64,000 nucleotides of DNA from Adiantum capillus-veneris. Lineage: Eukaryota > Streptophyta > Polypodiopsida > Polypodiales > Pteridaceae. Position 1 is the stretch's first letter; each line of letters begins with the position of its first letter. Where the stretch lies: contig CM043948.1 in the NCBI GenBank assembly GCA_014529385.2, positions 20,257,951-20,321,950 on the forward strand, in the 5' to 3' direction. The position numbers were made by a program, and so were the translations under genes. The notes beneath the pieces are model-generated. The model was not told the origin of the DNA. It was given only the letters and a program-made list of their open reading frames with translations, and made no database searches. Positions 31,890 to 43,785 of this stretch are shown one piece after another.

Positions 31890-32669
31890 ATAAACATGGT
31901 CACCCCAATGATGACTGACGAATATCCTCTTTCAACATCCCAAACAATTGAAGCAGATATACAAAGGGACGAATTAGGAAAGACCATGACAGACCTTAGG
32001 GCTCAAGAAGATAGCATCATCGACGACTTGGAAGATACATGGTGTAGTCCTTACATAAAAGCTTATGCAGGCACAAAACAAGTTGAAATCTATGCATTGC
32101 TTGACACTGGAGCAAAAATGAGTGTCATCAGCTTTGAGCTCTTTCAGAAACTTGGAACAATGAAGACGATCCCAGAGACACACCGGTTGAAAGTAGCATC
32201 GGGTGATGAGGTGACCACGTTGTGGTCTATTATAATACCAATCACAGTGCAGGCACACCCGTACACTACAAAATTCCATGTACTGCCACCAAGTAGATCA
32301 ACAACGCCGTGTATCTTAGCAATGTCATGGATGAAAGCTAACAGGATATTCATTGATTTGGATACTAATGAAGCACTGTTCAGAAATGAAAACTTTTCAG
32401 AACCCTTCTTATCATATAAACAATTCATGTCAAGGAGGAAACAAAAGTCAATACAACCGCAAAGATCTGCCCAACAACAAGCAAAGTTTACAAGTCCAGC
32501 AATGTCTTATCAAAAATCAACAACCATGCAGGGAACCAGGCAAGTTTGGGTACGGCGTACAGAGATGACCGAGGCACAATTACATCAAAAGCGGAAATAC
32601 AAAGTTTGGATAAGGCACGATAGCCTAATTCCTATAAAAAAGGAGTTAGAAGAACAGACAAAACACTGA
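31890..32669 (+). pseudogene. Retropepsin (aspartic protease) fragment of a retroelement
   Basis: Opposite in orientation to the coiled-coil ORF and abutting it. The likely start is MVTPMMTDEYPLS at 31896. The catalytic motif is YALLDTGAKMSVIS, followed by LKVASGDEVTTLW, TKFHVLPPSRSTTPCILAMSWM and NRIFIDLDTNEALF: a canonical retropepsin with DTG and the downstream hydrophobic strand near ILAMSW. The C-terminal third is Gln/Lys/Ser-rich and unlike pol. No RT follows. The codons after the stop (to ~33095) are A-rich and low-complexity. The protease was transplanted or left by a deletion between it and the tract at 33261. Confidence 0.75.
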
Positions 32670-33260
32670 AAGACAACAAAACTTCAAAGAAACATAGTCA
32701 ATCTGTCAAATACGCAACTGACTATATTGGTATGGTGGCCAAAATTGCCAATTCAAAACAAGCCAACAACACAAGAAGGGTGGCCAAAGATGACAAACGA
32801 GTAGTTATCTACAACTGTCAAGGTCATGCAACATCATGCAAACAACACGAGGAAACAAATAGAATCAACAACAAAAACTACAAGGATGTCTAAGACCCAA
32901 GTCATCAAGGTAGAAAGAAAGAATGTTCCACCAGAATATACAACAATATCAACTTCAAAGGAACCACATACGCCAATTCAAAACCAGTCGAAAACAATCA
33001 AACACAGAGCAGAAGATCTACAACTACTCTTTGCAAAGAAAATCTACCAGCCAAATCAAGCTACCATAGGAAGCCTCAACGACAAATGCCAATAAGCGAA
33101 TCGCTTATAACTTCCTCTTGCACTGCATCAATTCTTTCTACATGCATTGACTGCAAAGGCATATAGGGCTATATTACAAGGCCTGCATTAGCACGAGTTC
33201 ACACCCATGCATAGCACATACCCTTGACGATACCCTGTCGTCCGGGAGGACTCCAACTAG

Positions 33261-33271
33261 GAGGGGGGGAG
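33261..33271 (+). promoter_or_regulatory. Polypurine-tract-like sequence
   Basis: GAGGGGGGGAGG, preceded by CTCCAACTAG, closely resembles the tracts at 29504-29515 (minus) and 39333-39344 (plus), including an upstream GTCGTC. The bases after it (CATTCCAAATGCGG) do not start with TG, so the expected LTR start is absent or mutated. Confidence 0.55.
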
Positions 33272-35880
33272 GCATTCCAAATGCGGACTCATGTCATATA
33301 TTAGAGGGCAATGTTTGTGAGCAATTTTTCAACCATTTTTGCATTTTATTGTGTGATTTTAGAAAAAACGAATATACCCTCGTAATTAATCTTAATTGGG
33401 GACCAAATCATCATTCATGAGCCCCTAGGGATGTGTATAGACTATAAAGAGAGTCAAATCTGGCCAAAAACTGTCTAAAAACAGCAAAAAATAGGCCAAG
33501 GTTGATGATAATGAGCGAGATTGTACATAGACGAGAGAAAAGTGAGCTACAAAGTGTTTTGCTTTTCATTGGTATTTTTCTAGGTTAGAATTGCTATTTT
33601 CGGGTTATTTTGGGATTTATTTGCTTTATTTTAGCCATTTTCTAGAAAAAATTATAGAAAAAAATATGTAATCCAGATGGAAACACAAAAGAAGAGACGC
33701 CTGATCAGAGCAAGGTAAAGAAGACATAGTAAAAATAGGGACTGCAAAGGTGACAGGGCAAAATGACCACCGTCATGAAGGGACCTCCAACAGGAGAAAT
33801 CTACAAAACTGGTAAAACTGGAGCAACCGAAGTCCAAATCAGAAAATTTGGGATCCTAAACCGCATCTCGCAAAAAGTTATAACCACAGGTAAAAGATTG
33901 GAAAATTTGGTGTCGGAGTCTCGATTACATATAGAGAGGCTAGGCTAGAAATCCCTCATTTGAGTCATTTTCCATAGTGAGAGAGAGAGAGCTCCCTACA
34001 ACAGTTGAGACTTCTAGGATCTCATCCATCGCGCACGGTCACCAGATCGACATCAGATATGAGAGGTATGCTCGTCAACACTGACTCTAAGTGTTATTTA
34101 CTTCAGTTAGTCGCAAAACCTCACCGGCATCACAATCACAACCTGTGCACACATACGGTAGACCGGTTGTTAGGGAGACATAGAGGCCACCAAATGGAGC
34201 CAAAATTGAAAGGCACAATGCCTATAGCTTAGGGATCGAGCCTATGACCTCAAAAAGCGTGAAGGAAGCCGCTCAAAAAACCCTAATTTCACAGGACCTG
34301 CAAAAGGGCAACTAAACCAAGGTGATCGGAAATAACCTCAACAAACCGACTGAAGGGTTAGACTATGAAAAAGTTCGTCAAAACGGAGCCTAAAGTCCCT
34401 ATCTGACGAAAACCGCACAAAGCGTCACGATACTCTAAAGGGCCGACCAAGTAACAAAATGACACCAAATTCAACAAGGTACATCCAAAAGAGGTCAACT
34501 ACGAGATGGAATGTGTCCACTCGGGAAAAAAGCTCTTCCACTAGGGCAAATGCCGGCAACAGACCAGAAGGATGTCCAAATGGTCGTTCTTGGTGTTGTA
34601 AACACCAAAACAACAACTGACTGCTTGGATGGAAGGTCAATAGGAAATAAAAGACAGCTGGAATCATACAATGACCAAAAGCAACCGCGACCATCACCTA
34701 AGTGGTCTACTTCGACTCCAGGACCAGCTAAGTACTGCAAACAGGGAGTACACTCTGCTAAATTGATTAAAACTTGATGTGTGTGTCTAGGAGGGCATAT
34801 TAAAACCATGGTGGTCAACTAACATCAAGAAAAAACTGGTAAAAATGACCAAGTGCTAGTCTATCGCGATAGACTTGAATTTACACTTAGACAAGTGAAA
34901 TTTTGACTTTAACTTCATGAGGGGTGCTAACAAGGATTATTAACCACCAATATCAAGTCAAAGTGCAAGAAGGATCTTTTCTAGCCAAAAACTTAGTCTA
35001 TCGCGATAGACTTGCTACACCAATTATTGGGGGAAAGACTTTTCAAAATTTTTACAAGCTAGACTTGGGGAAGCACATGAAGGTAGTACACCAAATTTGG
35101 TGACAAGATGGACTCCTATGGCAAGCTGATAAATACATGGTGACAACTCAGAGTTAGAACAGGACATCTCAAAGGCAGACAGGTAAAATTCTCATGTGAG
35201 GGGTCAAGAAACCTTGCATCAACTGGGAGAAGGCAGACAGATGGTCACAGAGCCAAAAAATGACAAATTGGCACTAAGTACCAGTCTATCGCGATAGACA
35301 GCAGAGAGATACTGGACCATCTTATCAAAAATTTGAATTATCAGTTGTCTTCAACATGATGCAAGAGGACCACCCAGTAAGTTTGAGCCCAAAACAACAC
35401 AAAATGAAGGAGATAGACCAACATCTCCTTGGCAGGAATCTGGAAAAGTGGGAGTTGATCTAAAATGGGGGGTCACTTGACATTCATTTGAGGTGAAAAT
35501 GAGATCAGATCATGTGCAAGGTATGGGAAACCAATTGGTGGAGGCACAACTGCAAAATAGGACCTTGGTAAAAAAAAAGGTTAGTCTATCACGATAGACT
35601 GAGCAAAAGCTGCAAATGAAAAGATTTTGAGCCTGGGCTTATAGAGTGACCTTACATGCCTTGTGAGCATACACCACACCAAATTTCAAGGCATTTGGAC
35701 TTGTTCTCCTTCACCAACAACATCAATTTGAAGCCGCCAAAGTCGCACAATGGAAGAGCTTGTCTATCTGCTAACATTTTACCTTAACTAATCTTGGGAC
35801 TAAGAAGGCTCATCTAGATGCATGATTAAGTAATAATCAATTTAGGAGAGTAGTACTATGTTTGTGCATTAACTGTTAAT
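33272..35880. other. Non-coding stretch, LTR-like in part, with palindrome cluster
   Basis: 33272-34000 has LTR-like signs: it follows a polypurine-like tract, has TATA-like ACTATAAAGAG near 33437 and ACATATAGAG near 33926, and a GA run at 33978-33991, as in the neighbouring LTRs. It does not match them in sequence, so this is a weak call. 34000-35880 holds no coding region I can support. It may be the leader of the element carrying the ORF at 35897-39296. Four copies of a CTATCGCGATAG palindrome lie at 34861-35600. Confidence 0.4.
34858..35602. repeat. Cluster of four copies of palindrome AGTCTATCGCGATAGACT
   Basis: Copies: about 34861 (core CTATCGCGATAG plus one arm), 34994-35011 (full 18-bp perfect palindrome), 35283-35298 (16 bp) and 35583-35600 (one base changed, TATCACGATA). 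Spacing is about 135, 290 and 300 bp. The intervening DNA is not repeated, so the sites were kept or spread individually. A fifth half-site, TTAGTCTATCGCGACTG, is at 39929-39945 in the downstream LTR. Perfect dyads suggest dimeric protein binding or a hairpin. Confidence 0.85.
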
Positions 35881-35896
35881 TGTGAATATAGGATCT

Positions 35897-38800
35897 ATGG
35901 AGGCTTCTCCGGGAAAAAGAAAAGGCAAGAACCTGGCAACGGAAGGTGCAGTACCCTATGCACTTCTACCCAATTCCTTAAAGCCAGCAGCCACCTGGAT
36001 ACCTGCAGATGTGCAACATGCAGTAGCCTTTCAGATCTATCAAGGTTCATATGTGGATGACAAAAGGAACTTAGTGGATACAGTGATGATTCCCAAGGAG
36101 GCAGAGAATTACTTGAAAAGATCACTGCAAAGGTCATGGCTCAAAAAGTTGGCTTGTGGAACTTTGTATCACTACCACCCGTAGGGATAGATTTCAAGAG
36201 GGTACAACACCTAATAGAGACTATCCAAGAAGATGGAACTTGCAGAGTAGCAGGCATGGATAATGAAGTGATGGAGATCCAGATCACCAAAGAGATCATC
36301 AAAGAGGCATTGAAATTGTCAGATCAAGGAGCCAACATGAGGGAAAGAAGGAAAAACCTCACAGTCTACTTGCAAAAGTCCAAACTACCTTCTTTAGAAC
36401 TCATAGCAAACCCGGAAGTAAGAGAACTGACACAGATCTACAGTGAGTGTTTGTTGAGCTACAGCAAAAGACCGCCAAGATACACTACACCACACGGGAG
36501 CATCTCAACCACACTGACATGGGCTATGGGAATGACCCATGAGTTCTATATAGATCATGCGTCATATCTGTTTGAAGAAATGACAAAGCTAAGGCAGGAC
36601 ATACCAAATTACATTGCAGGAGGAGAAGTCCTAACCAGAGTAACATACCATGCCATAAGCGCGGCTGATCAGTTGCCACATGCCCCTCATCAGAACGACT
36701 GGCTGGTATTAAGGGAGAATATCGAAGACAGATCACAAACGAAAGTATCGGCCTCTATTAACACCATTGGAGGATGCAAGCTGGAAAGAGTAACAAGAAG
36801 TACACAAGAAAAGATGGAAGAAGAAAGAAGAACCCAAGAGGAAGATGCCCGACTAAAGAAGCGGAAAGCGGAAATGGAAAACAACACCAGGTTGCAGAAG
36901 ATAGCAAAAATGGAAAGGATGCTAGAAGGATTTGCTCTAGAAATATCTCTACGAGGCGATGTAGACGCCACTTGGAAACCTTCTAGTAGCACTTACACAC
37001 TGAGAATGAAGAATAGAAACAACCCAGCTTTTGAGTTGGACTGGTTCGAGAGGTACATCCAAGAAAGAAATGCTAGGGACGAACCAGAATTGCTACTAGA
37101 AGAGGAGGATCTCCAAACTTTGACAGATCAGATGACGCCAACTTCACGTGATCAGGAAACACCGCCTCCATCTCCAAGGCCAGATACAAGTGAGAGGCAA
37201 TCTAGCCCACCTGCTGACTCTACTTCGCATTCAGAAAGTTCACACCGTGATGATAGAGTTCACACACCTCCAGGTGAAGAAGAAGAGGAAGAAGAAGAAG
37301 AAAGAACAGATGGACACCCAAACATTGGAACCATATCACAAAGTGATAAAGGCAAGCAAAAGGAGGTGGATCAAACTAAAGATAAAGCTTCCTCCTCTCA
37401 AGAAATTTAGATGGAAGCTACTATAGATGAAGATTTGTAGTCAATGGCGACAATACTAAACAGAACAAGACTGCACAGTCAATGGTTAGCTGATCAGAAC
37501 CGGTCCAACAAGATGAAGTTACAAAAAACCCACGAGGAAGTTCAGAGACTGCAAGAGCAAAGGGAGGACACTCTAAAGCTGATCAGCATCAGAGATGCTA
37601 AGATCTTGGGGCTCAAAGGCACAGTAAATCTTCTCAAAGACAATTTACAGGAGTCTGAAGACTTCAATGCCATATGTGAAGATACAATAAACATATTCCT
37701 TGAAGATGTCAGTGACAGAGATGAACACATCCAAAAGTTGGAAAAAGAAAAGCAAGATGCGCTGGAGACCATCAAAAGTTTGCAAGTCGTCATCTATGAC
37801 TTACAAATTGAAGTCAAAGATTTGAGAGCAGTAACAGATATACAAGCAAGAGAAATCGAACGAGCTAAGAAGCAAAAAACTCGCTACCAACACCACCGGT
37901 AGTCCACCCAGAAGAAGAAGTGGCTGCACTGAAGAGGGAGCTGGAGTTGGAAAGAAAACAACGTTTAATGATAGCCGAAAGTGCGCTTAGAGCAGGAGAT
38001 CAACTACAAAGACAAATTTCAGATTTACAAAGTGAACAACAACAAGGACCAGCTCCTGACAGTGAAATGGAAAGCATTGTTTCCAAATCACTCAGGGAAG
38101 AAAATGAAAACTTGCACTTCAGGTTAAAACAGTTAGAGGAGTCTGCCGCTCAAAAGGAAATGGAATTTCAATCTCTACAAATCAATAGTAGAACAATGGC
38201 CGCGCAAATTGCAAGTCTACAAACTGCAAGGCAATACCAAGGACAGATACGAGTCCACCTGGAGCAAGCAACAACGAATTTGGATGGACTCGCCGAAGTA
38301 TATGGGGGTCAAGATGAGTACGAGGAAGATTCAGATGAACATGAGGCACCAGATACACAGACTGATCAAATCGGCTCCAAAGACCAAGAGACAGAAGAAG
38401 ATGCAGTCACGAGATTGGAAGAGCAGAGGCTGGCCGAGCAGATGGAGAAACAATCAAAAATGATATGGTACAAGGCGATGCAACTAGAAAAGGAGTCGCT
38501 ACAAGGGCTCTCTAGATCAGGGAAAACAACAGCAGAGCTACGGAGTGAATGGAATGCCCCTATGTTACCCTATGCTCTGCTGAAATACGAAACTCTAACA
38601 CATCAAAGGCAGCTCGAAAACGAAGCACAAGTGCGAGTGTTTGAAGGAGAAGCACAGGATCGGGAACAACAAAATAGAACAGTAAACAACCAGCCAAAGT
38701 GGAGGCGTCAATGGCTCTTGGATCATCCTAATAACCTGATCCACATAGTCAATGCACCGCCCGAGCTGAGGAATGACAGAACTTTTTGCCCAACTCCACG

Positions 38801-39296
38801 GACATACACCTACAGCCAACATAAAGCACTACAGAGCAGAAATCCGACATGGCTAAATTATCCAGTATTGCCAGGGCCAACAGAGGGAGAGAGAATATCC
38901 GGTTCTTACATGGTAAAAACCCTTCAGGGTGCCATCACAGAATTCGGAGGCTCTCCCGACCTATCCTGCAAAATGCTATGTAAAATAGCTCGAACCTTTT
39001 TGGACTATCTCAGAGTCTTCTCAGAAAGCTGGACGTCAGAGTATATGAATACCGAAAGAAGCATCTCGGAGTTGTCATAAGATCTAAGTGGGCCACCGAC
39101 GGAGCCAGTATTGTATGCCTATTTCAAACAGCTAATGTTTCTGCCAAGCTACCATCTCCAAACCTTTGTAGAAGCATTTTACACAGGCTTCTTCATGTAC
39201 AAGTCAAAAATTTTTGGCCCATTAATGGCAAGCGAGTCTATGCGATATGATGCGTTTCTACATCAAATTAACCAAGAAAGACGACAACGACAATGA
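35897..39296 (+). pseudogene. Decayed full-length homologue of the coiled-coil ORF
   Basis: The start is MEASPGKRKGKN at 35897. A frameshift near 36140 leads to an N-terminal domain absent from the minus-strand copy (WNFVSLPPVGIDFKRVQHLI, RPPRYTTPHGSISTTLTWAM, AADQLPHAPHQNDW). From MERMLEGFALE (36910) it parallels 29553-31829: acidic linker with a run of Glu, coiled coil (37444-38250, after TAG stops at 37408 and 37438 and a frameshift near 37903), and C-terminal domain (WRRQWLLDHPNNLIHIV, NWLNYP-like WLNYPVLPGP, YMVKTLQG, SPDLSCKML). TAA at 39078 precedes MFLPSYHLQTFVEAFYTGFF. Intact, it would be about 1,100 residues. It ends ~36 bp before a polypurine tract. Confidence 0.8.
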
Positions 39297-39332
39297 AGAC
39301 AAAGACGATCATGTCGTCGTAGACATGAATTA

Positions 39333-40271
39333 GGAGGGGGGGAGTGTTGGAGACCCATTGGTCCAACTCTTGTAATGAGCCCATCTTGTAAATCATATCA
39401 AATTCCCATTTTATGTCAAAGACGTCTTATCATTTTGATCCATTCGTCTGGGTTATGTAAAGATTAATTAGTTAGTCAGGACTCAGATTTGTTCCCACTT
39501 TGTAATAATGAGTAAGAGAACCCCATGTACATTTTTGAGCTAAGGTGACTAAAAGTATAAAAGTCACCTTAGAACCATTTTTTGAATAACATTTGAATAT
39601 TAATCCTGTGTCGTACGAGTCTGAGAGAGAGAGAGAGAGAGTGAGTGTGTCTTATCCTCTTCGCTACACGCTTCTCCCTCACCGGATTCACGACACGACC
39701 ACACCATCGTAGTAGTCTCTCCGAGAGCTACGCGCCCACGCTACGCATTCACCGTTTTGAGTTGATCGCGATCGATCCTTCCTCGAGCTTGTTTTTCTTG
39801 TAAGTAGCACAAACGATGTCTGTTTTCAATAATCAAGTGCTTTATGGAATGAGAAAGAGATTAGCTACACATAGATACTCATAAACTTAAGTTTCGCCCA
39901 CTTTTGGATTATGACCTGTTAGTCTATCGCGACTGTATTCGAGATAACTAGGGTTCAAATCTGGTGAGATTAGACTTATAGGTAAGTATATCCTAGTGAG
40001 AGGATGGTGCCTAGTAAGTTTGATGCGATTCCGAGTTCATTGGACGTGTAAACTGTGTTGTGAGCGTTTAGGGATAGAGTGGGTTGCATTCTACGAGGGT
40101 TAGTGATTGATGCATCATAAAAGTGCGTATGTGTAGATTGGTCTCAGCCTAACAAGCTAACGAGATTGCCTACGTGCACCTACGGGTTAGTCGTGTCATC
40201 GGATGATAAGTATGTTGTCTGTGTCATTCTCGTGAGTATGAACAGGGGAGTAGTTTTGCCCTAAAACAACA
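39333..40271 (+). mobile_element. Polypurine tract and 3' LTR (family D)
   Basis: GGAGGGGGGGAG (39333-39344) is directly followed by TGTTGGAGACCC. TATAAAAG lies at 39556-39563 and a GA tract at 39627-39641, as in the family B LTR, but the sequences differ. The end is uncertain; CCTAAAACAACA at 40271 gives 927 bp, close to family B's 935. No second copy lies in the window, so neither the 5' LTR nor a target duplication can be checked. Confidence 0.65.
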
Positions 40272-41530
40272 TCTTTCTCTTCTGTTCATAGAGAGAGAAC
40301 ATTATTTCAAAATTCACTTGTGAAAAAGATTCTAACTTGAATAGGTATTGCTTAGTTACAACAATGATTGTATCTCTAGAAGTGGTATTTTCAAGGGTAT
40401 GATCTAGCTAATACGCAATCACTCCATAGGTGTTGAGGATCACGGTTTGATCTCATCAGAGTTTTACTTTCAAGGAAATAAGTCCACAATATGCCCAAGG
40501 ATAGTGGACAAGTTCAACTTCCCATGTTGATTCCCATCACTATTAGTAGACATTGTAGGATGTGTGGGCCACCGTTAACTACTAGTTTGAGTAGTTTTCA
40601 TATGGAGTTTAGCCAAGGGGTTTGACATTATAGATTTTAACCATGACTATTATTGACAATGCTTGGCAGATGGTATGCTTATAGCACCCAGGGAAATAAC
40701 TAAATACTTTCCATTACAATCACGTGAAAAACATGCTAAAATATTTGGACATAATAGAATGTGAAAGTGAATCACATCTAGGCACCAAATAAAACATGTT
40801 CATTAACTAAACATAGCTTTTCTACATCTCTAAACAACCATCTATTAAAGTTATTTAACAATACTTGTAAAATTGACAAGTCCTACTAGGTATCTAAATT
40901 TTTTTGAAGGATGTGCTAAAAATGGTATGATAAATGGATCTGAATAATGCCTAGGGACTTTGTTGTGGCAAATAATTGAAATAACATGCACAACTATCAG
41001 TTTGAGAGAGTCAATTTTTGCACCTTTGTAATATGTCTTAAATAAGTATGACTAGAAAAATGAAATCCTTCAAGTACAAGATGTACTTGTCTGTGGAGGT
41101 AATTGCAAACACTCAGTCACATGAGTAAGAGGGATCCTCATAACTCTTGCTCCACACTGGCTAGAACAAAATCCATGAGTTCTTAGACCTTGTTGCTCTG
41201 ATTTTGACAGCCTATGCCAAACTAAACCCTACATGTAGGTCTACAATAGAAGAGTGTAGAAATGTAGATAGTACTTTATTGTCCCCAAATTCTTTGCTCA
41301 TATATAACCTCGTCACGTGTCTAAAGAGTGAAATGGATGAAAGAATTCTAGCATATATATATAATTTGAATTTGAAAAGTCAATCAAAGTATATGCAAAA
41401 ACAAAATGAAACCAAATCATAGGCATACATGGAGATTGGAAATAGATTTCACTTTCCCAGAGTCAAGTGCACTATGCAAACTTGAAAGATACAACCTGAA
41501 AGGTAGCTTACCAGAAAGCTAGCATCAAAG
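40272..41530. repeat. Dispersed repeat R1, copy 1
   Basis: 40720-41500 matches 46390-47330 in the same orientation: shared blocks include CTTCAAGTACAAGATGTACT, CATCCTTCAAG-like starts and CACACTGGCTA, overall moderately diverged. 40400-40620 matches 47370-47600 but in the opposite orientation (CTTTCAAGGAAAT against its complement, GTGATCCTCAA, GTTGATTCC). No protein motif is evident on either strand. A TIR-type element whose copies have each kept a different end would explain the pattern; this is not proven. Confidence 0.55.
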
Positions 41531-41559
41531 AGCTAAAATGTCATTGACTTGTTAAACAA

Positions 41560-42390
41560 TAAATGAAATATTAGCCAAGATGAATTTCACAACTTGCCAT
41601 GCTACGTCAATTATTTTGGAAAACCATGTAGTTTTTTCACTAGTATACCAATCTTTTAGCACCAAGTTCAAAATGTGTATATTGCAACCAATGGCGTAAA
41701 TGTGTAGAAAGAAATTTTTTATTATGTTACCAACAATTTTTTAAATTTTTTTATTGTCCATGACTACTTGAACAACATATTCAACACCAATTTCTTTAAT
41801 TACATTAATCAAGATCTCAACAATATATTTTCGACTTTTAATAGCACCAAAATTGTCAATAGCTTTTATGAACGTCTCTCTCGTTGGATAAACCAACATA
41901 ACATTGATTAGTGGTCTTCTATGAACATTTGAACAAACGTCACTTACAATTGTGCATCTTGAAAGCGATATATTCCCAAGAATTATTTTGAAAATACACT
42001 CTTTTACTTCATCGTAACATTTTTCCAGGAGATTATTCCATATAATATGATACAAAAAGCATGAAAATCTTGGATTGCACTCACCTATTTTCTTCCATGC
42101 ATGTTTTCAATGATGGCTATCAACCATGTGACTAATGCACTCCCAGTGAAAAAATTGCTTTTGCAAGTGCATCTTGTGCCTCATCTAGCATATGTGGTTG
42201 AAAGCTTTGGTGCAATTATCTTTGTAGAATTTTCCCAAGCCCAACCTAATGCGCTTAGAAGTAATACTGCTTGGTATTGTATCTCCTTGTGCATGCTATT
42301 GTCTAGTGTTCGTTGGTGTCACGGTAGGACATTAGGATACATAGTTGGCTCTGGCTACTCTTGGTATGCATCCGTAAAAACAAACATTCC
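41560..42390 (-). pseudogene. hAT transposase, central part (DUF659-like)
   Basis: Read on the minus strand: LYHIIWNNLLEKCYDEVKE, then CTIVSDVCSNVHRRPLINVMLVYP (hAT: C.(I/L)..DGW....RPLINF), ETFIKAIDNFGAIKSRKYI, EYVVQVVMDNKK (normally VVTDNA), and in another frame GCNIHILNLVLKDW (normally CAAHCLDLMLKD). These are the catalytic-core landmarks of plant hAT transposases with a DUF659 region. The catalytic DGW is DVC and VTDN is VMDN, and stops intervene, so it is dead. The N-terminal part is 58961-59240; the hATC dimerisation end is not found. Confidence 0.85.
42386..42390. repeat. Target-site duplication ATTCC, left copy
   Basis: ATTCC directly precedes the G3 LTR (TGTTGTAAAA) and is repeated at 58961-58965 directly after the other LTR (TGTTACA). 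Removing 42391-58965 rejoins the hAT reading frame (...KKDGKKQRIEE onward), which confirms the event. Confidence 0.9.
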
Positions 42391-43640
42391 TGTTGTAAAA
42401 CCAATATCTAATTCTCCCGAATGATTTGGGGAGGTACTAGGGGAGTAAAAGCTAGAATATTGGTAAGGCTGGTAGACCGGTCTCAACAGGGATCCAAAGG
42501 AGAGAAAATAGAGATCCAAAGGGGGACAGACTGCAAAAGAGCAATGTGCATCAATGGAGCTTAAAAGACCTAAGGTTTAGCTCCATTAAGACTTCCATAG
42601 GCTAAAGTTCCTAGATTTAAATAAATTCTCCCAATGGCCAAAAGTGGGAAAAATTGGATGGTTATGGGGAGACTAAAAAGTCTTCCCACATCCCTAGGAA
42701 GGAGGCAGTGAGCCCTATTCGTAAGAGAAGAGACACACACACACACACACACTCCCAAGCTCCCCCTTTCCACAAAGGGAATAATGGACACATGGCAGGC
42801 TCCTAGCCCGCTTGGTTGCGCCCACTTTCCTCGTAAATCCTATAGGATGGCCATAGAGGTGGACCAATGAGAATTCGCCTAGAGTAAAATTAGTCTAATC
42901 AATTTAAAAATGCTTGATAAAAGAACCAATATAGCTTAATCTCCCTAGAAGACTATTGGAAAATCTACCAAGGGGTCCAATGACAGCCCAATGGCTTGCT
43001 TGATTCCTATTGGCCAGAAGACTAAAAGGTCCAATGACAGCCCAGTGGCTTGCTTGATTACTATTGGCTAGAAGACTAAAAGGTCCAATGAGAGTTTAGA
43101 TAAACTATTTTAATTACCTAAAGATCTCACAAAAGGTGAAAGGGGGACACATGTCACAAGGCTATTAATTATGCTTCTTAAATGTTATTGGCTAAGCTTT
43201 GTAGGAGCCAATGGGAAGCCAGCAATAGTAATTGGGAGGAGGGGTCGACCAAGAGAGAGAGGTTGGCAGTTTAATCTATCTAATTTTTTCTACACACACA
43301 CACACACACACACACACAACTCATGTGTTGAGAAATAACTCCATCTCCTTCTCCCAGCACTGAGAAGTAGAGGCCTACACCAACAACTCTTGGCTATGGA
43401 ATGCAAATCCAACCAAGAGCCAAGCTTCAATGGCAAGCTCGTCTCCTCTACCATGGTAATTATCAAGATAAGCTATGCTATTAGAGTGATTATGTGAGGA
43501 GAATACATCTTTCTCATAAGATACATCTTCTTCCTCTCAATCTTTCCTCATTCCCTACGTGCTAGCTCTCACCATCTTTGAAGGTGTGTGAGGTCTTGGG
43601 ACTGAGGTTAGGCCCAATAGGTGTGTTTTTCACGCATAAT
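42391..43640 (+). mobile_element. G3 5' LTR, first part
   Basis: It matches 57408-58616 in order: CTAATTCTCCC, AAAGCTAGAATAT, GGATGGTTATGGGGAGACTA, CCAATGACAGCCCAATGGCT and GTGTTGAG blocks. Relative to LTR 2, a ~60-bp segment (AGACTAAAAGGTCCAATGA) is duplicated at 43018-43090, and a ~34-bp segment near 42422 is missing. A (CA)n run lies at 43294-43318. It ends at the ATAAT duplicated by the short-LTR element. Confidence 0.9.
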
Positions 43641-43785
43641 TGAAAGGACATGGGGAGTGAACATGCTAATCTCCACCCAGCCATGCCCTATATAGGCCCT
43701 TGGCCTGCTAAATATAGGGACCCCCTTGACTGCATGTCCATCCTGGCCCTTGGCCGTGACTAGTCCTACCCTTGTCTTGGCATCA

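Noticed and set aside
31854-33260. Endogenous pararetrovirus (caulimovirid) inferred from an isolated protease
   Set aside because: No movement protein, coat protein zinc finger, RT or RNase H nearby; a polypurine tract of the same form as the neighbouring LTR elements follows.
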